From Ciona intestinalis (taxonomy: Eukaryota; Chordata; Ascidiacea; Phlebobranchia; Cionidae): a DNA stretch of 64,000 nt. The DNA lies in contig NC_020166.2 of assembly GCF_000224145.3 (NCBI RefSeq), forward strand, positions 6,206,927-6,270,926, written 5' to 3'. Position numbers and translations under genes: made by a program. Positions 1-12,500 of the stretch are shown here, piece after piece. Numbering within the stretch: position 1 is the first letter of the stretch; each line of letters begins with the position of its first letter. The notes below the pieces were generated by a model that searched no databases, was not told the origin of the DNA, and was given only the letters and a program-made list of their open reading frames with translations.

Positions 1-561
1 AATATGTTTAAATACGCCTTGTACAACTCCTGTACCATGTGTTTTTGTAAACTTACACTAGTTAACGTTGTCGTCGCCTAAAAACGTTTGTTTTCATGAA
101 TTTTGACAAACCGTAATCACGTAGTAATTAGGTAATGTTAGAAGTTAATATTAATCATATGATGTTGAATTAAAAATAATGTTTCATTTACGATTAATGA
201 TAATACGGTATAAGAGTAGTGCTTTTAATGCGTCCCCACTTAAATGCTAATAGTTTGATTCAGTCGTGAATCGTTGTGTGGATACAACACGTGCCGTCGT
301 TCCCCGCCAAACTCCCAGACAGTGTTTCCGCTATGTAAAGTGCAGGAGGGAAGTAATGGTTAATTAATCGCTCATCGTGCGGTTTTAAATCTTAAAATTC
401 AGTCTAAAAATTATAAATATATATTATGATTTGATTTCAATCAAGAGAATAAAGAAAAATGCTATAATTAAGAATTGAGATAAGTGCTGAAAAAGTCACG
501 AAAACAACAACAACAAGAACAACTGTTCGACGAAAAAGAATCTATATGACCACTAACGTGC
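1..561. other. intergenic, no gene seen
   Basis: AT-rich sequence without a reading frame that looks coding or splice-linked. It may be intron or upstream flank of the methyltransferase-like gene whose 3' exons begin near 1699, because the N-terminal part of that protein is not in the window. Confidence 0.5.
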
Positions 562-1305
562 TCAATATAAAAGAATGGAACGCGCAGCTTCAATGTTGGT
601 AAAGGAGAGAGGTGATATATACTCTCTCTCTCTCTTTCGCAGGTCGTTCCCGTTTACTATTGTAGCCAATGGAATAGAGGGCGTTTTATGTAGATTTTCT
701 TCGTTTTTTGACCTAATTTAAAGTTATATGGTAAAACAACTATTTTATAATATATATAAAAACCGTTTGTTTGAAGATTTTTAATTAAAATTATTAAATA
801 ATTAAATTTCCTAAAAAGTTTTCTTCCAATTAGAACCTTAATATGTTTAATTAAATGTTCTTAACACAATTTTTACATTGTATCGTATGTAGGGTGTAAC
901 GGTCACGCCTTTATCCAAAACATTATTTCTTTCTTTTTTATCCATAAGCGTGTTTTAACAACTGTTGTTTTACCGTTATAGTCTTAGCTTTTTGTCAACT
1001 CTCTTGTGTCTCGCTTTTTGTCAACTCTCTTGTTCTTCGTTATCGTGACCGAAGAGGCGAAATAAATTTCTTTCATTCATTCATTCATTCAAGTGGTAAA
1101 CTGTAAGCGTTAACCTACCAAATATCTAAACCGGCCTAATAAACGTGAACAGTTGGTTTTTAAAATAAACAGCTAAAACTACTATGCGCCTATCTTTTAC
1201 AATGGAGACCAAGCGAAATGGGGACGGAGTTGGCGGTCACGTGAATAGAAAAAAGAATGTATCACGGTTTTGGGCAGTTGCGCGTTCTACTCTTTTTTAT
1301 TTCTG
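562..1305 (-). mobile_element. MITE with CAGAAAT termini, copy A, carrying a nested insertion
   Basis: This stretch is the reverse complement of the element at 16740-17225, with roughly 80-90% matching blocks: a terminal AGAATGGAACGCGC-type end, a CTCTCT run near 630, a GGGCGTTTTATG block, the GTGGTAAACTGTAAGCGTTA block, and a terminal CGCGTTCTACTC...TTATTTCTG end. It is about 250 bp longer because about 814-1090 is absent from the other copy. That insert ends in an (ATTC)n run at about 1070-1092. There is no coding capacity, so it is a non-autonomous DNA transposon. Confidence 0.7.
814..1092 (+). mobile_element. nested insertion with (ATTC)n tail, SINE/LINE-tail-like
   Basis: Compared with the MITE copy at 16740-17225, this block interrupts the element between AATTTCCTAAA and AAGTGGTAAAC. 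It holds a tandem duplication of a CTTTTTGTCAACTCTCTTG segment near 990-1031 and ends with AATAAATTTC followed by four ATTC units. Short tandem tails of this kind are typical of SINEs and some LINEs, but the family is not identified. Confidence 0.45.
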
Positions 1306-1309
1306 TGAT

Positions 1310-1500
1310 AATAATCACCCACGAAGTAACATACATGGTAACTCGTAAGCTGTCACGAGGTGATAAACCCGTGTGATAACGATTGTCGTTTTCCGGCCAT
1401 GCGAGGATAAAGTAAGTTACCTTTATTCAATAATTTTGTGAATCCGTATATAGCCTTAGCGGAGACACTTAATGGCGATTGCTTCTCGGCAATGGTCACT
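1310..1500. repeat. SINE-like fragment
   Basis: Short blocks resemble the repeat inside 16245-16490 and 54405-54640. Examples are an ACGAGG/GTGATAACG part followed by AATAAAGTAAGTTACCTTTATTCA, and an ACTTAATGGCGATTGCTTC part similar to ACTTAACGGCAATTGCTTT. The match is diverged and fragmentary. Confidence 0.35.
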
Positions 1501-1698
1501 AAACGTTTGTTCTAACCAACAGTCATATACAGTAAAACATTACAAAGTACCATCAACAACAAACGTGCTCAACCATAAGCAGGTATTGTATGGCTGTTAA
1601 AAATTTAAAACACCAGCAGTGTTTAACTGAAACTGGCCACGAGCACGATTAAACAAAAAAGCGCATCCTTCATTATAACACAACCCTATATGTGGCAG

Positions 1699-2562
1699 TC
1701 GATTTACATCTCGTTTGTGCGATAAAGCCAAGAATGTCGTCGCTGTCGACTTCATGCAGAAGTTCATTGAACGAAACAAAGAATTAAATTCGCACAGAAA
1801 CAATCTACAGCTAAAGTGCGAGAACGTCATGAAGTTAGATTTCCCCGACCTAAGGTGGGTAAACATTTTAATGTGATATACGGCAAATATAATGCAGCCA
1901 CAATTATATGCATTTCACTACCCTTTAAACCGCAGTTTTGACATGGTGTTTTCCAACTGGTTGTTCATGTATTTATACGACGATGAGGCAAAAACTCTAT
2001 TATCCCGTATCTTGAAATGGCTGCGTCCTGGAGGGATAATGTTTTTCAGGGAGTCTTGCTACACCAAAGTTGGTACGTTGCATTGAAACAAAATTCCTAT
2101 AATTTTATAATTGTGTATTATGTTTATACTTTCAACATTTTTTTTAATTAATCAGCCAGACTAACAAAACTTATGGATTTTTTACGTGCAGGAAACCAAG
2201 GATGTGAAGACAATCCATCAGTGTTTCGCTCACCGCCTGACTACAACAAGATGATCAACTCTGTAACTGCAAAGACGGAGAATGGTTCTTTTGGTTTTAA
2301 TGTACTAATACATGAACCGGTTGAAACCTACATTAAAGTAAACTTATTTATTTTAACTATTGAAACCTACAATAAATTTAATCTGATTTATTGTAAATAT
2401 TTTTTAAGACCAACATTAAATTAACCTGATTTTGATTGATTAAACTGATTTAAATTAAATATTATTTTAGTAAACGAAGATTTTAAACCATTATTTCTAT
2501 ATTCGCAGTACAAACGAAACCAACATCAGATATATTGGATCATGGAGCGTGTCGAAGTCTAG
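1699..2562 (+). CDS. phosphoethanolamine N-methyltransferase-like protein, 3' exons only
   Basis: Exons: 1699-1854, 1936-2072, 2192-2337, 2509-2562 (TAG); all phases close. The product resembles the SAM-dependent methyltransferase domain of phosphoethanolamine/phosphocholine-route methyltransferases, which methylate phosphoethanolamine to phosphocholine in the cytosol. What is seen: AKNVVAVDF (motif near the SAM-binding acidic residue), FDMVFSNWLFMYL, WLRPGGIMFFRESC, GNQGCEDNPSVFRSPPDY and a C-terminal YIKYKRNQHQIYW. The glycine-rich SAM motif upstream (DIGxGxG) was not found between 1 and 1698, where a MITE lies, so the 5' exons are outside the window or the gene is truncated. A stop lies in frame just upstream of 1699, so the AG at 1697-1698 is the proposed acceptor. 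An AATAAA lies near 2639. Family call good; exact substrate inferred. Confidence 0.75.
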
Positions 2563-4039
2563 AACATACAGCACGACTAGTTACTTACTGTCGAACTGTC
2601 AACATGATTAGGGTCCAAACAGATTAAAATTTAATACGAATAAAATGTATTCCAGAATATAAGTTGTATTGTGTTAAAATATAGCAAGTTGTATTATTTA
2701 TTGATCTGCATCGCAATTTGAAATATTTGACATTACACAACTTGAGCTATTGTAACATTTCCACTTTATCGCATATGCGGTTACAGTGGAGAATGATTAG
2801 ATTACAATAGGAATGTTGGATTAGGACTCATACGCCCGGCTAAGAACACATACGACCTGTGCCGTTGCTTTATGTTCTTGTGGCCGTAGCAACGCAGCCG
2901 TTAACACAGGTGGTTATAGATACACTTCGTATTAGCTTACGAGTTGCCATGTATGTTTCTTTGTGGGTGATTTTTTGGTGCCTAAAAATTAATAAAGGCA
3001 TGAATAACTCGGTGGCACTGAAATTAAATATGGTTGCCATGTAGTTTATGCCTTGCCGTTAGACCTTACCCGTATATAGAATAAAAACGATGTTGAAGGT
3101 AAATTCGAGTAAAGACAATCTAAAACCTCTAATCAATGTGAACTTAAGTTGTTATACCACAATGTTAAATCGACGCCACAAAAAGCACGCCGTTAAACCG
3201 ACGTCACAATCTGTTGTTTGGTCAGATTGCTCACGTGACTGACGCCTCGCACCAGCTGATTACGCCGGACTTGATTACTCCGTGCATAAAACGCATTTTC
3301 ACAAAGCGAGTTACCACGTTCCAGTTTAGATGCAGTTGGTTCCGCACCAGAAGTTACTATATAGTTGGAAGGTTTGAAGGAGGTGTATTGCACAACTTAA
3401 GTTAAGTGTTTATATTTCATTACTTATGTATTATATTATGTTATAACATGTTGTATAATATACCGTATATTATAGTTGTATGCTACTATAAAGTAACATT
3501 ATTGTACTACAATACATACCATAATATTATGTTACAAGTTTCATGCCTTACTGCGTTTCATATTTTATGACAGTTTAGATTTAAATTCTTCTTTAATACC
3601 TTCATTTTCAGCAATCGCAGTATAGTTCTTTATTACGTCGCTCGCGACTTCACACGCAATGTCTCGGTTCAAAATCGCTGCGTTTTGTTAGCTTCGTTTC
3701 GTCATAGCCGAACAAAGCGCGACTGTCCTACGCGTGCGTTTCGCTACGTTTTTTTGCATGGGGCCCCATGCAGCATGTACGTTTTGCGTTGACGCGAGGC
3801 ACTTTAGTTGTATATTTTATTTATATTTCCGCTATGAGCGCGAAACAAGAAGATCAAAGAATTCGTAAAGTATAAATAACAATTGACAATATTACGTACA
3901 AAAGTTCTTTTCTAGAAACACCGATGGTGTGACGTCACGAAGTAGAAGAACCCACTTAGTAAGTTCATTGTTTTGTCACAAACTGGGTTAATATATTTTA
4001 ATACCGATTTGTTATAGATTTTGGTATGTGACGTCACAG
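2563..4039. other. intergenic, no gene seen
   Basis: There is no convincing gene. A 63-codon frame at 3214-3405 and its antisense partner overlap each other and have no splice context. AT-rich ATATTATG-type simple sequence lies around 3420-3540. A perfect TGACGTCA palindrome (CRE-like) is at 3931-3938. Confidence 0.5.
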
Positions 4040-4418
4040 ATGATCAAGCGGACCATGGCGCGAAAATGGAATGAAGGTAATTATGACGTTATAATATACA
4101 ACGTAATGTTCAACGATTAAATTGTTGCAGAAAAGTCTGCGAATAAAGCTGCAGAAGAAAAGCGCAAGGTATTGTATATATAGTGTATATTATTGTGAAT
4201 GTCTAATAATAAAAGGAAATTTAAAACCAAATTAAAAATGGAATCCGTGTATGTTTTACCTGTAATGTAACCAATACGTATATATAACTGCGGTTTGACT
4301 ATAGTTATACCATAGATATCTAAACATGTTTAGACATCTATGGTTATACCATATACCTTTGCAGACGAAGAAAAAAGACGAAGACGCCGATAATGGATAC
4401 GCGGTTTGGGATTTTTAA
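4040..4418 (+). CDS. candidate small three-exon gene, 42 aa, lysine-rich
   Basis: Exons 4040-4076, 4131-4168, 4365-4418 (TAA) join with correct GT/AG borders and total 129 nt, giving 42 residues. It begins MIKRTMARKWNE, or starts at the second ATG (4055) for 37 residues. The middle is charged and probably helical (KAAEEKRKTKKKDEDAD), and the protein ends GYAVWDF. No signal peptide or membrane segment is seen, and I do not recognise the family. Two perfect TGACGTCA sites lie at 3931 and 4029. In its favour are the exact phase closure, clean splice sites and a sharp end. Against it are its length and the absence of a match that I can name. It could also be the last exons of a longer gene. Confidence 0.4.
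4309..4344. repeat. near-perfect 36-bp palindrome in intron 2 of the small gene
   Basis: Left arm 4309-4326 (ACCATAGATATCTAAACA) pairs with right arm 4327-4344 with a single mismatch and no loop. It lies 20 bp before the acceptor of the third exon of the candidate small gene. Confidence 0.7.
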
Positions 4419-6546
4419 TTGAGTTGCGTGTGTGTCTGTCTGCACTGCTGTATTATTATTATGCTGGATCTAATGTTGCCAGCTATTTTTAGTCAGTCAC
4501 TACTATAGTGCATTTTGAATGTCATTGAAACATTTTCGAATGAAACCATGGCAAAATTCTAGCTGGATCAGATTTTTTTGCTATGTTGGTACAAAAATAC
4601 TCTAGTAATATCAACACAACATTCCTATAAAAGTGATAAAAGTTCATTTATATACTCGTAGGTAAACCTTTTTACGCGACTAAACTTGAATCAAACGTCA
4701 TGTAGCGCGATTGGGGCGATGGCCACGTCACAATTTCGCTACGACGTCTATACGGTGGGTCATAGCATTGTCATGACCCTGCGTTCGGCGCGGTTACATC
4801 AGTTTTGATTTAAGTTTCTTAACGGTCGGGTTGTTGCTTGTACGTCACCGCCAGTGATGCTACGCTGGAACTTCGGTCACTGTCAATGCGGTTCGTGTAA
4901 CAACCCACCGAAGTTTTGTAACGGTCGATGCGGTGCGTAACACTCAAACGTTATAATATTGTGTGATGACACGACGTGTGTATCGCGGTACAAACATGGC
5001 GACTTACCCTTTGATTAGAAACTGCGGACCTTGTGGTCAAACATTTAATATGGTGTACAATGCAGATGATTGTCTTTCAGTTATATTTTCTTTGAAGATG
5101 TTTCAATGAATATGTTCGCCGTAGTTACTTTTTGACTGCGTCCCCCTTTTGAATGGTTGAGCTGTTGTGTTCATTGCATGCTGCACATGTACGTCGCTGC
5201 ACCCTCTTACTATTTCTGTCTTTTTGTTGGTGTATTTTTGTTTTGCACATTGTCTATGTGTTTCGTTGTACCTTTTTTTGTCTATATGGTTTGTTTTACC
5301 TTGCCTAGGTATGGCAAGGGGTTTCTCACCGGAGTAGAAACCCACTACCATTGGCTGGGGGCTTGTCGTGCCGTAGTGGCTTTCCACCAACGCCAGCCAG
5401 ATAAGCTACGAAGGTATTTCAATCTTGTTTTTTTATTTTTCAGCAGCTTCTTCGATGATAGTCCTTCCGTTTAGCTTTACAAGCGTGCCATGTCTTCTTA
5501 ATTTAAACTTAATTTATGCTTTCTGGCTTAGAATATTAGGTAACAATCATGATACGTCACGAAAAAGTGACGTCAGTCATTGCGTCACCGTGTATTTAAT
5601 TTGTATACGCGAAATTCAGCGGTTACATGAAATACAGTAGTCACGTATCTTAAACAAAGATCGAGAAAAGGCAATATTTAGACATGTCAACCGGTGGCGC
5701 TAGACTGCAGTCAAAGCATTAATCGATGACATCATCTTTGCTGTTTAAATGTGCCCCATCTTCTCGTACCCTGCCACATAAAAAGGCAATTTAAGCGTAC
5801 CTTATCATCAACGAAATTAAGACAGATTACATAAATAATATACCACGTTGCAAATTGTGCATCTTCGTCTTTGTCAATTGTTTTAAATAAACGTACCTTT
5901 ACTTAGTGCTCATGTTAAAAACTGATTAAAAGCTTGTTACCATATATAGTCTTTTATTGCATCCCAAGCTTAACAGAAAAGTAGAAAAAAGCAAATAAAC
6001 GTGTGGTGTAAAAATATTTAGAAGAAAAATATCAAATTTACGACATTATTTGCCTATATGACGTCACTTGTAAACCTTCATTCCACTTTGGCGGCAACAA
6101 TCACGTGGGTAAATTTTAACCAATCAGTTGTCAAATTTATAAGTTCAAATTGTGGTAAAAACTGACCTTACAAGTACCGGTAGTTATGAATATATATTAA
6201 ACTGGTTAAATTCTATAAATTGAACGCATCTTGTCGCTTAGCGATTATACGAATTCGAAGAAGACCAATGAAGCAATATACACTCAGTATTTAGCAATAA
6301 GTCTCAAGGTTAGTGATTTTGTGCAATATATATGTGTAACGTGTATGTAATTAAGGTTTAGTAAAATCTTTGTTACTTATATATGACATAAGTAACTAAA
6401 AATAGAATAAATACTAGTGCCTTGAACCCGTGGGTGAGCTCATGCACAGTGAATAACAAATACTGGCATATACCAAAACTAGTTACCAAATATTGTAGAA
6501 GAATGAGAGAAAAAAGTAAGTGCGTTCTTCAATTTGTTTAAATTTA
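4419..6546. other. intergenic, no gene supported
   Basis: A short frame starting at 4996 in good context (MATYPLIRNCGPCGQTFN...) stops after 37 residues with no clear continuation. A 105-codon frame from 5157 is mostly hydrophobic low-complexity sequence followed by a compositionally different 5300-5410 segment; neither is convincing. A fragment reading GTGCCCCATCTTCTCGTACC (5751-5770) recalls the end of the GGGTGGGGG MITE family. TGACGTCA-type sites occur near 5568 and 6059. Confidence 0.4.
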
Positions 6547-9500
6547 TCACAATTTTGTCTTGAATTTAATATTTGCTTCTTCTGGTTGTGCTTCAGAAGT
6601 TTCACTTCTTTTACTACTTGTCTTTTGAACCTTGGCATAGACTGGCTCGGTGGTTTGTGGGTTGCTTGGCATACTTGTGACAGACTCAACATTGGTGGCT
6701 TCATTTTCTTCAGTTCCTATTTCGTTGTCAGCTATCGTGAGCTGTACTTCTGTACCATTTTCTTCACCACCATACCCTGTGTCCATGGAGCCACTTCTTG
6801 ACCTAGCATCTCTTACTAATAAAAAAAAATAATATTAGGTTTAATTTAATACTATGGAATAGGTATTATTCAATCCACAGTATGCCATGTAAATTAATAA
6901 AGCTCCTAATCCTTGGTAATTGTTAAATTAATTTTACCTTCACTGACTCTTGGGTCACCACTGATTGGAGACATAGGTTGTTTTTGCAGTTTTATCTGAA
7001 AAGATATATTGATTAGTTTGCACCGATACATAATTCACACAGTAACTAACAAAGCTTCTATACCTCTTTTCTTTTCCTTCTCCGATTATACCAAATAATC
7101 AGCAGCACTAAAAGTATTAGGAGCAAAAGTATAACCACGGGTATCACAATGGCAGCCACTAGTATTTCACCTGAAATCAAATGTTGTTACTGCATTGTGA
7201 AGGGTAGAAATGCCATAGACCTACGGTTGCATATTATTCCATTTCCAGTAAACCCAGAATTGCAGGAACAAGTAAAACTTCCAATTGTGTTGGTACAAGT
7301 TGCAAATGCATGGCAGTTGTGTGTAACCAAAGCACATTCATCAATATCTGTGCAGTTTACCCCATCACCAGTAAACCCAGTTTTGCATGCACATGTAAAA
7401 CTTCCAATTGTGTTATTACAAGTAGCACTTGTATTACAGTTGTGTGTACCGAATGTACATTCATCAATATCGGCGCATGTTGCACCATTACCAGTAAAGC
7501 CAGTATTGCAAGTACATGTAAAACTTCCAGTTGTGTTGGTACAAGTAGCATTTGTGTCACAGTTGTGTCTACCCAATGTGCATTCATCAACATCTGTGCA
7601 TGATACACCATCACCAGTAAACCCAGGGTTGCAAGTACATGTAAAACTTCCTGTTGTGTTGGTACAAGTACTATTGGCATGGCAGTTGTGTGTACGCATT
7701 GCACACTCATTAATATCTGTGCAATTTATACCATCACCAGTAAACCCAGTTTTGCAAGCGCAAATATAATTTGTCATGGTGTTGGAGCAATTAGCATTTT
7801 CATGACAGTTGTGTGTACCATATTTGCACTCATCTAAATCTGTATAGAAGTTAACCAATGAATTTATTCAAAAATAATGAAAGAAGACCATTTGAACAAG
7901 ACTTACCAATAATAAATATTGTTTTTACTGAAGAACCACATAAGTTATCAACATTACAAGCAGATACAGAAACTTCATAGACGCCAGGAGCTTCCAAATT
8001 TTGTAAGAAAATTTCATCACCTGTAACAATATAAATGTGACTGGGTAATTTCGATATTCATTGGACTTAAAGGAAGTTCAATGTGACAGCTGATTAAGGA
8101 GCCAAACTTTTCAGTTTAAACTTTTGTTTTAAAAATACTAAATTAAAAACAAAGATGACATATACATAAAACCTATTTGTGAAAATTGTCTTGAAATTAT
8201 AGGTGCATTGTTCATCGTTGTAAAAGTGACGTTATATGTCACAGCTCCTTCAGGGGCAAGCCATGTAGCAACTGCTTCAGTGATGTTTGTAATATTAACA
8301 CTGAGGTTCATAGGGGGTGATGGACCTTGAAAGAATATGTAAATATAGTCATCACATTTAATTAGTAGAAAACTTCAGATATGTTAAGTTATAAATGAGA
8401 TTTATCAAGATAACACATCGCAAAAATAGGGGCAACTGATGTTCACTTACGAGTTGTAACTTGAAGGTAAGACAATGGTCCATTCCCAGCATTATTTTGA
8501 GCACGGATGCTTGCATTGTATCTACTTCCACTTTGGAGACCATTGACTGTTAAATTGGTTCCAGTTACCTGCAATGTATATTTTAAACTTAATTGAATAT
8601 AACTTGAAAATTAAGAATGGATTCATACACATCTTGTCTGCTAAGTTTTTATTAGTCAGTTTCATATTCAAAACCAGACAACAAACACAGTCATATACAC
8701 CACTTACAGTGAAGGGACTATCTGAAAATACAGCCCTTCGTTTCCGAGCACTTGTAGAACTTGTTATAACAGATAACACATAGGATATTGCACCATCCAC
8801 AGAATCCCATTTCATAGAGATGTTAGTACTTCCAACGTCAATCACCATGAACCCAGTTACTTTCCCAAGAGCTGCAATCAAGTGTATGATAATCATAATG
8901 TTGACTTAAATCGGAACATTGAGAATTACCTCCGCAAAATGATCCATTCCCGCCAAACCCAGGTTTGCAAGCACATGTAAAACTTCCTTTTGTGTTGGTA
9001 CAAGTAGCATTTTCATGGCAGTTGTGTGTACCCACTTTGCATTCATCAATATCTGTACAATTCAAGCCATCACCAGTAAGCCCACTATTGCAAGTACATG
9101 TAAAACTTCCAATTGTGTTGGTACAATTAGCACTTGCATTGCAGTTGTGTGTACCCAATGTGCATTCATCAATATCTGTGCAGTTTACACCATCACCAGT
9201 AAACCCAGTATTGCAAGAACATGCAAAACTTCCATTTGTGTTGGTACAGTTAGCATTGTAACTGCAGTTATGCAACCTCAGTGCACATTCATTAATATCT
9301 GTGCAGTTTATCCCATTGCCACTGTATCCAGTGTCACAGGAACAAGTAAAGCTTCCAGGTGTGTTGTTACAAGTAGCACTTGTATTGCAGTTGTGAGTTC
9401 CCAATGCACATTCATCAATATCTGTGCATGTTAGACCATCACCAGTAAACCCAGCTTTGCAAAAACAAAAAAAGTTTTTGGAGGTATTGACACATCCAGC

Positions 9501-12500
9501 ATTTGAATGACATTTATGTGTTTGATTCGCACAGGGATCTAAATAAAAACAATTTTAAGTTACTGAACAATTTCACCAATAAGGTAATACAAAAAAATGT
9601 AAGTATGGTTACAACAATTAGTAACAATTAAATTAAAATTGTTAGACATAAAAACACCCAAATCCACCACTACTTACCTGGTATCAGTACCAGAGATATA
9701 GTTGAATTTGCACTGCAAACTGAATCTAGGTTGCAAGACTGCAGGTAAACAGTGTAGCTCAGTGACGCATTTAAAGCAGGATTAGAGAACCAGGTTTCTA
9801 AAAAGGTAACATGTATAAGGTTTATTGCACACACTTGCTTATATATATTGTAATTATACATAGCAGTAGAGAATATATACCTGTTGTGTTACTGGTGGTA
9901 GTAGTAGCTTCTGTATTGTTTGCAACAAATGTAACGTTATAAAATGAGGTTCCTGCCGAAACAGTCCATGAAATATTGGCAGAGAAACCGTCATAGGATT
10001 CCACTTTCAATTCTTGTGGAGGTGGGGTTGCTGGTAATAATAACCCACAGTTACAAATGTTATATCTCGTTAGCAGGAATGAGGTGTGTTAAACAAAACA
10101 CCTGTGTTATAATGACTTTGCTGCCAGTGACTATAAACAAGTTTTTTTTTTATTAAACAGAATATTGCATATTTTTGAAGTATTTGTAGCTAGATTTATT
10201 GGCAGTTATGATACTGGTTATGGAAAGTTGTATCAGTTGTAATTAACATTTTCCTTTTAAAAATTAATATGCTTACTTGTTGCAGCACTAATGCTTGAAC
10301 GCTGACTAGTCCCTCCAGTGTTCCTTGCAGCAATAGAAATAGAATATTTTCTTCCTGGGTCAAGGTTTGATATTGTGGTGTTAGTTTGTCCTGTTACCTG
10401 TATTTATGGGAATTTCATTATCATATGTGCATGTTAAATTATGCTTGGTACCTATATATAAATATTGAAAGCTTATAGACTTTATGATACAATCTGAGCA
10501 GTTTTAACATAAAAAATTAAACCCATTTAGAATTTTATTGATAACTGAGTTGTCATATTACATTAAAAGTAGCTGGTGTCATAATTTGTCTTCTTTTCCT
10601 GCTACTTGGTGTAACATCCACAACTACTATCTCATAAATATTAGCTCCCACAGTGTCCTTCCAACCAATTATTAGGAATGTTGTTCCATACTCAATTATA
10701 AACAAGCCTTCTACAGTATTTGGGGCTAAACAACAGAGAAAGTAATTGATCAGTAAATAATATAAATTTAGAAAAAGTTTCCGTACAGAAGATAATGTTT
10801 ATGTATTTCGTTCACTTTTTTTAGGACTAAACAACATTTATTTAGGGATGCACATTACAGAATTTCGAATCCATGAGATTCGAATCCTTTTGTATTTGAA
10901 TCTAATTACGGGATTCGGTATTCTGTTTAATGACGTCATCACACGTCACCTCACATACTATAATAACAATTTTTGAAACTTATTAATTTTGAAAAAAAAA
11001 AATTTTTTGTGTTTGTGGGACTTTCGAGAGTAAACGTTTCGTAACGTCTTTTCATAGCTTGCTATACGTTTCGTGACGCAAAAACTACCCAATGGTATAA
11101 TTTTTGATCATTTTACAGCTTGTGATCCAACAAGGCTGCTATGAAAGAGTCAATAAACTGACTTTTGTGGGTAAAATTCATTTTCCTATAAATATAAAAA
11201 GATTCGAAATTCTAGATTCGGAATTCTAGATTCGAAATAAAGTATTCTAGGATATCCTAGAATACCTAATTATTCTGTAATGTGCATCCCTACATTTATT
11301 AATGAGTTTTTACTAAATTAATTCAGAAAAAATACATTTAAAACTTTAGTGTGAATTACAGGGATTAGTGTTAAAAGACTTTTGCACCCAAGTTTAAATA
11401 CTAAAGTTTATGCCTTAGTGGTAAATGCATTAAGTATTTGAGTAAAAGCAAACTATATAATACACAGTAAACTACAGTTTAAAATATATTTTACTCTAGC
11501 ACTAAGTGGCTTGTATGTTAGTTTACTATAAAATCAATACCTGTAAATTGACATACAGTGGGCGAGCCCACAATCTGACCATCAGAATATGTTGAAATCA
11601 TGTTGAAACAATACTCTGTCCCTCCATTCAATGTATTATTCATACTTATCGTTGAACTCAATGGGTTGAGCAACAAATGCAAAGCACCATTTGTGAATAC
11701 AGAAAGCTAAAAAATGCTATGGTTAAAAAAATACAAAGATAATATCTAAAACCTACCATATGAGAAATGATTTCAGAGTGACTGTTCCAAGATATGATAA
11801 AGTTGTTTTCAGTGATATTAGTGGCTCTTAGAAGGGGAACAACTATCGCTGTAAAATATTTGATTTAAATTACTTTTAAAACAAGCTGTTAAATACAGTA
11901 ACACGATTTTTATTATCCTTCTATATACGAAAGCAAAGAATACGTTATTTAAAGAGAAGGAAATTAACAGCAAAACAACAGTTGTTAAAACACACTACAA
12001 ACAAAAATTGTGGAAAAGAGTCAATTACAAAGCCAATACTAACAAACATAACTTACATGAACACCATGTACCATTCCCAAGAAAACCAGTATTGCAAGCA
12101 CATGTAAAACTTCCAATTGTGTTAGTACAATTAGCATTTGTGTCGCAGTTGTGTGTACCCAATGTACATTCATTAATATCTGTACATGTTACACCATCAC
12201 CAGTAAACCCAGTGTTGCAGGCACATGTAAAACTTCCATTTGTGTTGGTACAAGTAGCATTGGCATGACAGTTGTGTGTACCCAATGTGCATTCATCAAT
12301 ATCTGTACATGACACACCATCACCAGTAAACCCAGTATTGCAAGTACATGTGAAACTTCCAGTTGTGTTGGTACAAGTAGCATTTGCATGACAGTTGTGT
12401 GTACCCAATGTGCATTCATCAATATCTGTGCATGATACACCGTTACCAGTAAACCCAGTATTGCAAGCACATGTAAAACTTCCAATTGTGTTGTTGCAAG

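Noticed and set aside
5157-5474. 105-residue hydrophobic plus-strand frame
   Set aside because: T-rich low-complexity translation, overlapped by an antisense frame of similar length, with no family resemblance or splice support.
7149-7769. 206-residue plus-strand frame opposite EGF block C (and similar ones at 8965, 12008, 12395)
   Set aside because: Antisense shadows of repetitive EGF exons. The minus strand has the conserved cysteines and splice sites.
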